Of a DNA stretch of 24,500 bases, positions 16,796 through 23,509 are shown piece after piece. The position numbers and the translations under genes are program-made. Where the stretch lies: assembly GCA_964430375.1 (NCBI GenBank), contig CAYSEZ010000007.1:1-24500 (forward strand), written 5' to 3'. This stretch comes from HGM10836 sp964430375. GTDB taxonomy: Bacteria > Bacillota_I > Bacilli_A > RF39 > UBA660. The notes beneath the pieces were generated by a model that saw only the letters and a program-made list of their open reading frames with translations, had not been told where the DNA came from and did not search any database. Positions within the stretch are counted from its first letter, which is position 1. Each line of letters opens with the position of its first letter.

Positions 16796-17089
16796 CTACC
16801 CTATACCACATGTACCAGTTATATAACCAGACATATTTAATACAAAATTAACAATTGTAGGAATTAAAAATATTACTACACCTATTATAAGTCTTTTAAT
16901 AGACTTATTTAATGTCTCATTTGCATTTTTTCCATTACTACCTATTACAAGTTTAACTACATCAAGTGCAATTAAAATTAAGCACACTATTGGAACGCAT
17001 ACTTTAATCACTGTAAATAATTCCTGTAATAAATTTGTTAAATTTTCTCCTAATATATTACAATCATTTAATATACTTATTATTTTCAC
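16796..17089 (-). CDS. VirB2-like pilin subunit, copy 3 (Mbov_0395-like)
   Basis: A 97-residue protein beginning M-K-I-I-S-I-L-N-D-C and ending G-T-C-G-I-G. Two membrane helices (about 25-46 and 66-88) are joined by a short basic loop (N-K-S-I-K-R-L), the two-helix layout of VirB2/TrbC-type conjugal pilins without a classical signal peptide. Cys10 and Cys94 lie outside the helices on the same predicted side. I choose a GTG start at 17087-17089 because GAGGGTGA is placed correctly before it and the protein then aligns with the other pilins; a longer frame from 17149 would begin inside the promoter. It is followed within 8 bases by a VirB6-like gene. Confidence 0.75.
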   Translation of the reverse strand: MKIISILNDCNILGENLTNLLQELFTVIKVCVPIVCLILIALDVVKLVIGSNGKNANETLNKSIKRLIIGVVIFLIPTIVNFVLNMSGYITGTCGIG

Positions 17090-17120
17090 TTCAATCACCC
17101 TCTGAATTAATACTCTTGTT

Positions 17121-17149
17121 ATTATAACATAATAACCCAAAAATAACAA
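17121..17149 (-). promoter_or_regulatory. Internal promoter before pilin copy 3
   Basis: Minus-strand TTGTTA (17144-17149), 17-base spacer, TATAAT (17121-17126) with TG one base upstream (TGTTATAAT, extended -10). It lies between the two VirB6/pilin modules and would drive pilin copy 3 and the genes down to virD4. Confidence 0.65.
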
Positions 17150-17166
17150 TTAAATTAAATATATTT

Positions 17167-19584
17167 TTAAGAATTACCCATATATTTACTCCTTTTAATA
17201 GCTTTAGCATTATCAGTTTCAATTTGATTAGCTTGTCTAAGAGCTTCTTTCTTATTATTAGAAATAGTTTCATTAGTAGTATTTTGATCAATCTTAGTAA
17301 ATCCAGTAATACCAACATTAGAAGCGTCATCAACTGCATTATTAAATTCAGAAGCATAACGAAGCATTTCTTGATCACCATTTGCAAGCTCACGATTAAT
17401 TTTTTCAGAAATTGCATAATCTTCTAAAGATGCTACTCTATCTTGTTGAGCACTTAAAACCGTATAATATTCATCTGTTGTTTTTCCATTTGCTCTAGCC
17501 CAATCTACCGCAGTGATATTTTGTAAATCGTTTAATTTATTATATTCTTCTCTCATATCTATTCTATCTCCAGGATTAATTCCTGCGATTGCTCCACCAT
17601 GAGCCTTTGATTTAATTGTACCTTTTGTATTGAAAACAAAACCTTTTTGTTGAATTTCTCCTTTTGTATAATCTTTTAAAGCTTTATTCTTAGATTGAAC
17701 ATCATTTGCAGCTTTCATTTGTTCTCCTATTTTTTTATCACCAAATTCTATTCCTGCTCCAATTAAAGCCCTATCAAAGAAGTTTAATCCTTCTTCTTTC
17801 ATTTGATTAGTTTGATAATTCTTCTTAGCAATTTGTTTTCCTCCACCAAGAATATCTTTTTTATATCCTGAACCTGCTCCTCTTGCCATACCTTGTAATG
17901 CACCAGTTACTCTACCAAAACCTTTTCCAGTAGCAGCACCTACGCCAAGTCCTACTGCAGCACCTATTCCAGCACTTGCAAGAGCTACTCCACCCTTAGC
18001 CATTTTACCTATTTCTTTAAATGTACTACTAGACATATCAATACCAAATATTTTATTAATTAAACTAGGTAAAGCCTTCATAAATACTAATACCGCAATT
18101 AAATATAATAACTTAATTAATCCTGACATACTTGTAATTATACCTAAAACTGAGTTTATTAATTCAATACCTATTTTTATAACAATAAGTTTTATAAATA
18201 ATTCTACAAACACAGTAGCATAAGTCTTAAGCCAATTATTAAATATTTTATCCTTAGGATCTATATAACTAATAATTGGTATTGGAGCCATTACTTCTAA
18301 AATTATTAACTTAAAGTTTCTTATAATTACTTCAACAGAAAGTAATAATAAATAAATTGCTATAACTATACCCACTATAATAGCAAGAAAATAACTAACT
18401 GATATTTTAGGAGTAGAAGCAGATACTAAACTATAAACCTCTTCATTGGCAGAACTACTCATAAGTAAATTATCTAATTTATCCTCTACATCAGAATCTC
18501 CTTCTCCAGCAGGTAAAACATCTATAAAACTTCTAAAAGTCCCTTGTGCAAATGGTAAAGCTTCAGATGAAATAACTCTATCTCTACCCTCTTTATCTTT
18601 TTCCCTTGCTTCTTCTATTGCAAAACTATTTTCACCTGTATATTTTAAACTACCTTGATAATCCAAAGCCATATCATTTAATTCTGCACCTATTGTACTT
18701 GCAATAGTATTTACACTACTAACATTCATATAATAACTACTATTAGAAGCAGAAATACTATTCTTAAATTCAATCTTATTATTAGTTTCGTTTATATACT
18801 TCGGACACTTAGCTTTAGCAAAACTATTATTAACAACAGTTTGAGAAGACCAAGCCCTATCATAACTTACTTTTTTATAATTCCAAGTATTGGCATCACT
18901 ATCTTTTTCACTACTAACTATAACATTATAATACCAACCACGTTCTTTAGTATTATTATCACTTTTTTTATTATATATTGTATTACCAGAAACATTAGAT
19001 ACTTTTAACTTAATTACATAAGGAAAATCATACTGAGTAACATAAGTACATGTTTCGCCAACACATTCAGTAATATTTCCTACATATGATTCTTTTTTTA
19101 TATATATACATTCATATGTAACCGCACTATCTGCATTAACATCTGAAATTAAACTATAATTAGCACTACTACTAGCTATTTGCGCAGTAATATTAGGAAT
19201 AGTTTCATTAATTATAGCATTTTCTATTTTACCTATAAAACTAAATAAAAATGAACTTGGCTCACATGCAATTAATAAAATTAAAGATATAAAAGTTCTC
19301 TTAATCAAAGAACCCGCTCCTATTTGTTTATCATTAACTTTATCAGGATCAATTAGCATATTTAAAAAACTAACTATTATTCTAAATAGCATAAATATTC
19401 CTATTAAAACATATACAACATCTGCTAAATTATATAAAGAATCAAAATAATCCCTACTAGCACTATTCTTAATCGTATCAATAAGCAAATCATATATTTT
19501 TCCAACCGTAGTAAAAACATCAACACATAGATCAAATCCTATTGATTTAAAAGGTTTCCATGCTAACACACTAAGATTCATCAT
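17167..19584 (-). CDS. VirB6/TrbL-like polytopic protein, copy A (Mbov_0396-like)
   Basis: An 805-residue paralogue of the 14484-16787 protein with the same plan: N-terminal helices with V-L-I-G-I-F-M-L-F-R and M-L-I-D-P-D-K, a large Ser/Asn-rich extracytoplasmic region containing several Cys (for example C-V-G-E-T-C), a helix cluster with R-N-F-K-L-I-I-L-E-V-M-A-P and S-Y-I-D-P-K-D-K-I-F-N-N-W, a Gly/Ala hinge, and a cytoplasmic tail of about 250 residues that differs from its paralogue. The helices and hinge are conserved while the outer domain and tail diverge, which suggests two specialised channel proteins. The start is one of two adjacent ATGs (19584 or 19581) behind GGGGTGAG. It follows a pilin gene by 7 bases. 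Confidence 0.8.
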   Translation of the reverse strand: MMNLSVLAWKPFKSIGFDLCVDVFTTVGKIYDLLIDTIKNSASRDYFDSLYNLADVVYVLIGIFMLFRIIVSFLNMLIDPDKVNDKQIGAGSLIKRTFISLILLIACEPSSFLFSFIGKIENAIINETIPNITAQIASSSANYSLISDVNADSAVTYECIYIKKESYVGNITECVGETCTYVTQYDFPYVIKLKVSNVSGNTIYNKKSDNNTKERGWYYNVIVSSEKDSDANTWNYKKVSYDRAWSSQTVVNNSFAKAKCPKYINETNNKIEFKNSISASNSSYYMNVSSVNTIASTIGAELNDMALDYQGSLKYTGENSFAIEEAREKDKEGRDRVISSEALPFAQGTFRSFIDVLPAGEGDSDVEDKLDNLLMSSSANEEVYSLVSASTPKISVSYFLAIIVGIVIAIYLLLLSVEVIIRNFKLIILEVMAPIPIISYIDPKDKIFNNWLKTYATVFVELFIKLIVIKIGIELINSVLGIITSMSGLIKLLYLIAVLVFMKALPSLINKIFGIDMSSSTFKEIGKMAKGGVALASAGIGAAVGLGVGAATGKGFGRVTGALQGMARGAGSGYKKDILGGGKQIAKKNYQTNQMKEEGLNFFDRALIGAGIEFGDKKIGEQMKAANDVQSKNKALKDYTKGEIQQKGFVFNTKGTIKSKAHGGAIAGINPGDRIDMREEYNKLNDLQNITAVDWARANGKTTDEYYTVLSAQQDRVASLEDYAISEKINRELANGDQEMLRYASEFNNAVDDASNVGITGFTKIDQNTTNETISNNKKEALRQANQIETDNAKAIKRSKYMGNS

Positions 19585-19591
19585 CTCACCC

Positions 19592-19915
19592 CTATCCTAT
19601 TCCACAAGTACCCAAAGCAAAACCAGCCCATTGTAATATTAAATTTACAATCGAAGGTATAAAAAATATAACTAATCCTATTATTAATCTTTTAATTGCT
19701 TTATTTTGAGCATCTTTCATATTCTTATCATCACCTGAAGTAACCGCTCCAAAAATATCTATTGCTATTAAAACAACACAAATTATAGGAACACACACCC
19801 TAATTATTAAAAATATTTCATTTAATATTTCTTGTAATTCATCTCCCAAAATACTACAATCAGCATCTAAAATATTTATATACATTTTATTAATTAATAA
19901 AAATAAATTACTCAT
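19592..19915 (-). CDS. VirB2-like pilin subunit, copy 2 (Mbov_0395-like)
   Basis: A 107-residue protein with two membrane helices (about residues 35-56 and 76-98) and a charged loop between them (K-N-M-K-D-A-Q-N-K-A-I-K-R-L). Cys20 in D-A-D-C-S-I-L-G and Cys104 in the terminal G-T-C-G-I-G match Cys10 and Cys94 of copy 3 in position, and the last six residues are identical in both. Conjugal pilins of this type polymerise into surface filaments; whether this one does is unknown. The ATG follows GGTGACTAT. It directly precedes VirB6-like copy A and has its own promoter at 19944-19972. Confidence 0.75.
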   Translation of the reverse strand: MSNLFLLINKMYINILDADCSILGDELQEILNEIFLIIRVCVPIICVVLIAIDIFGAVTSGDDKNMKDAQNKAIKRLIIGLVIFFIPSIVNLILQWAGFALGTCGIG

Positions 19916-19943
19916 ATAGTCACCTACTATCTATTCTATTAAT

Positions 19944-19972
19944 AGTATAGCAAAAAAAAAAACAAATAACAA
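19944..19972 (-). promoter_or_regulatory. Promoter of pilin copy 2 and the downstream secretion genes, overlapping a terminator
   Basis: Minus-strand TTGTTA (19967-19972), 17-base spacer mostly made of the terminator T-run, then TATACT (19944-19949). It shares -35 sequence and spacing with the promoter at 17121-17149. Confidence 0.5.
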
Positions 19973-19985
19973 TATGTTACTTGTT
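19951..19985 (-). terminator. Strong terminator after pilin copy 1
   Basis: On the minus strand AACAAGTAAC (19976-19985) pairs with GTTATTTGTT (19961-19970), a 10-bp stem with one G-U pair and a 5-base loop, followed by nine more Ts. It lies 19 bases after the stop of the first pilin gene. Confidence 0.75.
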
Positions 19986-20004
19986 TAAATTTTAAAATAC
20001 TTTT

Positions 20005-20334
20005 TTATTTCCAATCATAATTCCAAGGATTTAAATCAGTAGCAACTGTCCAACATTGGTTAGCATCTACACTTTGGTTAACTAATTTAAATACAACTTG
20101 TACAATTGTCACAACTAAGAATATTAATACACCATATACAAGTCTTTTTATTAACATACTTTGAGCTTCCTTAATTGCTTTTTCTTCTCCAGCCATTACA
20201 GCCTTACCTAAATCAATTGTAGCTAATAAAACTATAATTATAGGAATAGCTATTTTAAGTATAAAAATTACTTTTGCTATCAAATTAAATATATTAAGTA
20301 CACTACCTTCACAAAAAGCGTCTAACATAAACAT
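20005..20334 (-). CDS. VirB2-like pilin subunit, copy 1
   Basis: A 109-residue protein that opens the secretion locus. Its short N-terminus has Cys8 (D-A-F-C-E-G), followed by two membrane helices (about residues 20-42 and 65-87) joined by a charged loop (A-G-E-E-K-A-I-K-E-A-Q-S-M-L-I-K-R-L) very like copy 2, then Cys94 in N-Q-C-W-T-V and a tail rich in aromatic residues (N-P-W-N-Y-D-W-K) instead of the G-T-C-G-I-G end of the other two. The ATG follows AGAGG at good spacing. It has its own promoter and is closed by a strong terminator, so it may be made in excess of the channel proteins, as expected for a major pilin. Confidence 0.72.
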   Translation of the reverse strand: MFMLDAFCEGSVLNIFNLIAKVIFILKIAIPIIIVLLATIDLGKAVMAGEEKAIKEAQSMLIKRLVYGVLIFLVVTIVQVVFKLVNQSVDANQCWTVATDLNPWNYDWK

Positions 20335-20356
20335 AATAAAACCTCTCTTTCTGACT

Positions 20357-20388
20357 ATTATATTACATTATTTATTAAAATTTGTCAA
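20357..20388 (-). promoter_or_regulatory. Promoter of the type IV secretion locus
   Basis: Minus-strand consensus TTGACA (20383-20388). TAATAT (20360-20365) lies at a 17-base spacing, overlapping a TATAAT (20357-20362) at 20 bases. It is divergent from the promoter of the thioredoxin-like gene at 20447-20474. Confidence 0.65.
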
Positions 20389-20446
20389 TTTATTTACACA
20401 TATTTTAACTATATATTTTTACAAATTATAAATAAAATTTAATTTA

Positions 20447-20474
20447 TTGACTTTTTTTATAAAAATACTATAAT
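20447..20474 (+). promoter_or_regulatory. Promoter of the thioredoxin-like gene
   Basis: TTGACT (20447-20452), 16-base spacer, TATAAT (20469-20474), 33 bases before the start codon at 20508. Confidence 0.65.
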
Positions 20475-20507
20475 AAATATGTAATATTTTTTGTGAGGTG
20501 TTTTTAT

Positions 20508-20930
20508 ATGAATAATAAATTTATGTTTATAGTAATATTCATAATGGTAGTATTAGTTACTATCATTGTAGTTTTAGATGATAATACTGTATATTTAAAT
20601 GAAATTGATTATAGTACTCTTGAAAATAAAGTAAATAATAAAAATGATTTTATATTATTAATAAAACAAGATGGATGTTCTCATTGTCAAAACTTTACAC
20701 CAAAGTTTGAAAAAGTTTTAAAAAAATATGAAATTAATGCATACTTTATTAATATAACAAAACTTACTAATGAAGAAAAAATTAAATTAACTAAACTAGT
20801 AAGTTTTACAGGTACACCAATTGTATTCTTCTTTGAAGATGGAGAAGCTCTAAGTACTACAATTGATGGAGATAAAGATACTAATGTAATTATCGGCAAA
20901 TTAAAAGCCACTAACTATATAAAAGAATAA
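20508..20930 (+). CDS. Membrane-anchored thioredoxin-like protein (CSHC)
   Basis: A 140-residue protein with one N-terminal membrane helix (about residues 6-28), then a thioredoxin fold placed outside the membrane by the usual topology. The active site is C57-S-H-C60 in Q-D-G-C-S-H-C-Q-N-F-T-P, and the cis-proline loop is F-T-G-T-P-I-V-F-F. C-x-H-C is found in oxidising (DsbA-type) as well as other thioredoxin folds, so the direction of electron flow is open. I use the ATG at 20508, seven bases after GAGGTG; an in-frame GTG at 20493 overlaps that site. It is divergently transcribed from the secretion locus, whose pilins have paired Cys, so it may act on them (inference). Confidence 0.8.
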   Translation: MNNKFMFIVIFIMVVLVTIIVVLDDNTVYLNEIDYSTLENKVNNKNDFILLIKQDGCSHCQNFTPKFEKVLKKYEINAYFINITKLTNEEKIKLTKLVSFTGTPIVFFFEDGEALSTTIDGDKDTNVIIGKLKATNYIKE

Positions 20931-20950
20931 CAAGATTATTCTTTTTTTAT
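20921..20950. terminator. Bidirectional terminator between the thioredoxin-like gene and mntP
   Basis: A perfect 10-bp stem, AAAAGAATAA (20921-20930) with TTATTCTTTT (20936-20945), 5-base loop, followed by further Ts on the plus strand. It overlaps the stop codon of the thioredoxin-like gene and lies just beyond the mntP stop on the other strand. Confidence 0.75.
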
Positions 20951-21492
20951 TAAAATACAAGAGTCTTAATAGCAATTATTACAAGTATAACACCTCCAAT
21001 AAAAGTCATTTTTTGTTTATATTTTTCTCCAAGTACTTTACCAATAAATACCCCGATAAAAGTTAATATAAAAGTTATAGAACTTATAATAATAATAGAA
21101 TATACAATATTAACATTTAAAAATGCAAAAGATATACCTACTGCTAAAGCATCAATACTAGTAGCAAGAGATAAAAAAAACATAGTTTTAAAGTCTAATT
21201 TAGAATAATTTTTATTATCTTCCTTAAAAGAATCTATTATCATATTTATTCCTATTATTATAAGAATTAAAAATGCTACTAAATGATCCACTAATATTAT
21301 TAAATTATTAACTCTATATGATAATAAATATCCAATTAAAGGCATTATTCCTTGAAATATACCAAACCATATACCAACTTTTATAGAACTAATAAAATTA
21401 ACTTTATTTTGTTCTAATCCAATACAAAGTGATGCTGCAAAAGCATCCATAGCAAGTGCAACAGAAGTCATTATTATAGATAAATTATTCAA
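20950..21492 (-). CDS. mntP: Manganese efflux pump MntP
   Basis: About 180 residues with six membrane helices in two homologous halves. The paired acidic signatures of MntP (former DUF204) are visible: A-L-A-M-D-A-F-A-A-S in the first helix and A-T-S-I-D-A-L-A-V-G-I in the fourth, whose Asp residues belong to the ion pathway. It exports Mn2+ across the cytoplasmic membrane. The start is uncertain: TTG at 21490-21492 has AGAGTGAT at the spacing used elsewhere here; GTG at 21501 is immediately adjacent to its only ribosome-binding site. No manganese riboswitch fits in the 60 bases upstream, which mostly contain the typA terminator. Confidence 0.88.
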   Translation of the reverse strand: MNNLSIIMTSVALAMDAFAASLCIGLEQNKVNFISSIKVGIWFGIFQGIMPLIGYLLSYRVNNLIILVDHLVAFLILIIIGINMIIDSFKEDNKNYSKLDFKTMFFLSLATSIDALAVGISFAFLNVNIVYSIIIISSITFILTFIGVFIGKVLGEKYKQKMTFIGGVILVIIAIKTLVF

Positions 21493-21524
21493 AAATATCA
21501 CTCTCTATAAAATATATGTTTAAT

Positions 21525-21553
21525 TAAAAAAGATAGAATTAAATTTTCTATCT
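21525..21553 (-). terminator. Rho-independent terminator of typA
   Basis: An 8-bp stem, AGATAGAA (21531-21538) with TTCTATCT (21546-21553), 7-base loop, followed on the minus strand by five to six Ts. It begins immediately after the typA stop codon. Confidence 0.75.
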
Positions 21554-21554
21554 C

Positions 21555-23357
21555 TTATTGTTCCTTGCCATGTAATCTAAAACGTTCTTTATCATCTAAT
21601 ATTTTCTTTCTAAGTCTTATTGCATCAGGAGTTATTTCTACATATTCATCATCTTCGATAAATTCTAATGCTTCTTCTAAAGTAAATTTTTTTGGAGTTA
21701 TTAAAGTTAATGCTTCATCTGATCCAGACGCTCTTGTATTAGTTAAATTTTTATTTTTACATGGATTAACATTTAAATCATTATCACGATTATTTATACC
21801 TATAATCATACCTTTATATACCGGAGTAGAAGGCTCTACAATAAGGGTACCACGATCACTTAAGTTAAATAATGAAAACGCCATTGTTTTACCATCTTCC
21901 ATTGAAACTAAAACTCCATTTTTACGAGTTTGAATAGGACCTGCATATGGTTTATAAGAATCAAATGCTCTTACCATAATACCTTCTCCTTTAGTATTAG
22001 TAACAAAATTAGAACGATATCCAATTAAACCTCTAGTAGGAACAGAAAACTCTAAATGAGTACGAAGTTCGTCATTATTTATAGAAATAATTGATCCACG
22101 TCTTTCATTTAAATCATTTATAATAGTACCTGCATAATCATTTGGACAATCTATTAATACTTTTTCAAATGGTTCTAATTTTTGTCCATCTTCATAAGTA
22201 AATAATACTTCTGGTTTAGATACCGAAAGTTCATATCCTTCTCTTCTCATATTTTCTAATAAAATAGATAAATGTAGTTCACCACGTCCTGATACTTTAT
22301 AACCATCTGCACCATTTAATGATTCAACAACTAATCCTACATTAGTTTCAAGTTCTTTATCTAATCTTTCTTTAATATGACGATTAGTTAAAAACTTACC
22401 TGATTGTCCAGCGAATGGTGATGAATTAACTAAAAAGTTCATTGACATAGTAGGTTTATCTATTTCAATCGGAGGAAGTGCACATATATTATTTGGATCA
22501 CATAATGTATCCCCAATAGATACTCTAGTAGAAAGTGCTACTACTGCGATATCTCCGAAATATGCTTCATCTACTTCAGTTTTTCCTATACCTTGATAAG
22601 TAAATATTTTACTTATTCTAGTATTTGTAGTAGTACCATCATTATTTACTACTGCAACCATAGAACCTTTCTTTAAAACACCTTTAGTTATTCTACCTAC
22701 TCCCATTCTACCTAAATAATCATCATATTCTAGAGATGATATTTGCATTTGAAGAGAATCTTCCTTATTACCATCAAATAAAGTAGTATGTTCTATTATT
22801 GTATCAAGTAAAGGATAAATATTATCAGATAAATTATTTTCATCTAAACCTGCTTTACCTTCTCTTGCAATTCCATATACTATAGGAAAATCAAGTTGTT
22901 CATCAGTTGCATTAAGTTCTACAAAAAGATCGAAAGTCATATTTACTACTTCATCAATTCTAGCATCTTTTTTATCTACTTTATTTATAAATAAAATAGG
23001 TTTTAAGTTTTGTTTTAATGCTTGCTCTAGTACAAATCTAGTCTGAGGCATAGGCCCTTCTTTAGCGTCTACTAAAAGTACTACAGTATCTACTGTTTTA
23101 ATAATTCTTTCTACTTCAGAAGAAAAATCAGCATGACCTGGAGTATCTACTATATTAATTTTGTAATCTTTATATTTAATAGAACAATTCTTAGAATAAA
23201 TTGTAATACCTCTTTCCTTTTCTATATCATTACTATCCATTACACAGTTATGTACTTCTTCACGAAAAACACCACTTTGATTAAGTAAAGCATCTACTAA
23301 TGTGCTTTTTCCTACGTCAACGTGTGCCACTACTGCCATATTTATTATTTTTTCCAT
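21555..23357 (-). CDS. typA: Translational GTPase TypA/BipA
   Basis: A 600-residue ribosome-associated GTPase related to EF-G, involved in ribosome assembly and stress or cold growth. GTPase motifs: P-loop A-H-V-D-V-G-K-S at residues 11-18 (many TypA have A-H-V-D-H-G-K-T; the Val is a family variant), switch II D-T-P-G-H-A-D-F, and base recognition N-K-V-D. The BipA-specific second half is complete, including R-G-E-L-H-L, P-T-R-G-L-I-G-Y-R and the C-terminal E-D-D-E-Y-V-E-I-T-P. I start at the ATG at 23355-23357, since the GTG four codons earlier lies inside the AAAGGTGG site. It has its own promoter and terminator. Confidence 0.96.
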   Translation of the reverse strand: MEKIINMAVVAHVDVGKSTLVDALLNQSGVFREEVHNCVMDSNDIEKERGITIYSKNCSIKYKDYKINIVDTPGHADFSSEVERIIKTVDTVVLLVDAKEGPMPQTRFVLEQALKQNLKPILFINKVDKKDARIDEVVNMTFDLFVELNATDEQLDFPIVYGIAREGKAGLDENNLSDNIYPLLDTIIEHTTLFDGNKEDSLQMQISSLEYDDYLGRMGVGRITKGVLKKGSMVAVVNNDGTTTNTRISKIFTYQGIGKTEVDEAYFGDIAVVALSTRVSIGDTLCDPNNICALPPIEIDKPTMSMNFLVNSSPFAGQSGKFLTNRHIKERLDKELETNVGLVVESLNGADGYKVSGRGELHLSILLENMRREGYELSVSKPEVLFTYEDGQKLEPFEKVLIDCPNDYAGTIINDLNERRGSIISINNDELRTHLEFSVPTRGLIGYRSNFVTNTKGEGIMVRAFDSYKPYAGPIQTRKNGVLVSMEDGKTMAFSLFNLSDRGTLIVEPSTPVYKGMIIGINNRDNDLNVNPCKNKNLTNTRASGSDEALTLITPKKFTLEEALEFIEDDEYVEITPDAIRLRKKILDDKERFRLHGKEQ

Positions 23358-23386
23358 AAAATCTACCACCTTTAAAACACCAGTAA

Positions 23387-23415
23387 ATAATACTACAAAT
23401 TTAACAAAAAATCAA
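23387..23415 (-). promoter_or_regulatory. Promoter of typA
   Basis: Minus-strand TTGATT (23410-23415), 17-base spacer, TATTAT (23387-23392), about 30 bases before the typA start. Confidence 0.6.
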
Positions 23416-23509
23416 GTGTTTTCGATTTCTTATTGTTTTTTAACCTAACATCCCTTCAAATATCATACAAAACACATCTAAAAATAATATAAATAACTAC
23501 TTTTTTGTA

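Noticed and set aside
17091..17417. Second minus-strand open frame overlapping the end of VirB6 copy A
   Set aside because: It is an out-of-frame, Leu/Ile/Lys-rich shadow of the VirB6 coding region with no start signal. The pilin start at 17089 and the promoter at 17121-17149 explain this stretch better.
9391..20400. A typical integrative conjugative element with attachment sites
   Set aside because: I found no integrase, relaxase, tRNA gene or matching direct repeats at either border of the secretion genes.
20950..21554. Manganese (yybP-ykoY) riboswitch before mntP
   Set aside because: Only about 60 bases separate typA and mntP, and they are mostly occupied by the typA terminator; there is no room for the aptamer.
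21565..21933. Plus-strand open frame opposite typA
   Set aside because: It lies wholly antisense to the conserved 3' half of typA, has no ribosome-binding site and no recognisable motif. The same applies to open frames opposite the metallopeptidase, DUF308, VirD4, VirB6 and thioredoxin-like genes.
23415..23480. Separated inverted repeat GTGTTTT/AAAACAC between dinD and typA
   Set aside because: The arms are only 7 bases and about 45 bases apart in AT-rich DNA; this is within chance expectation and has no T-run.
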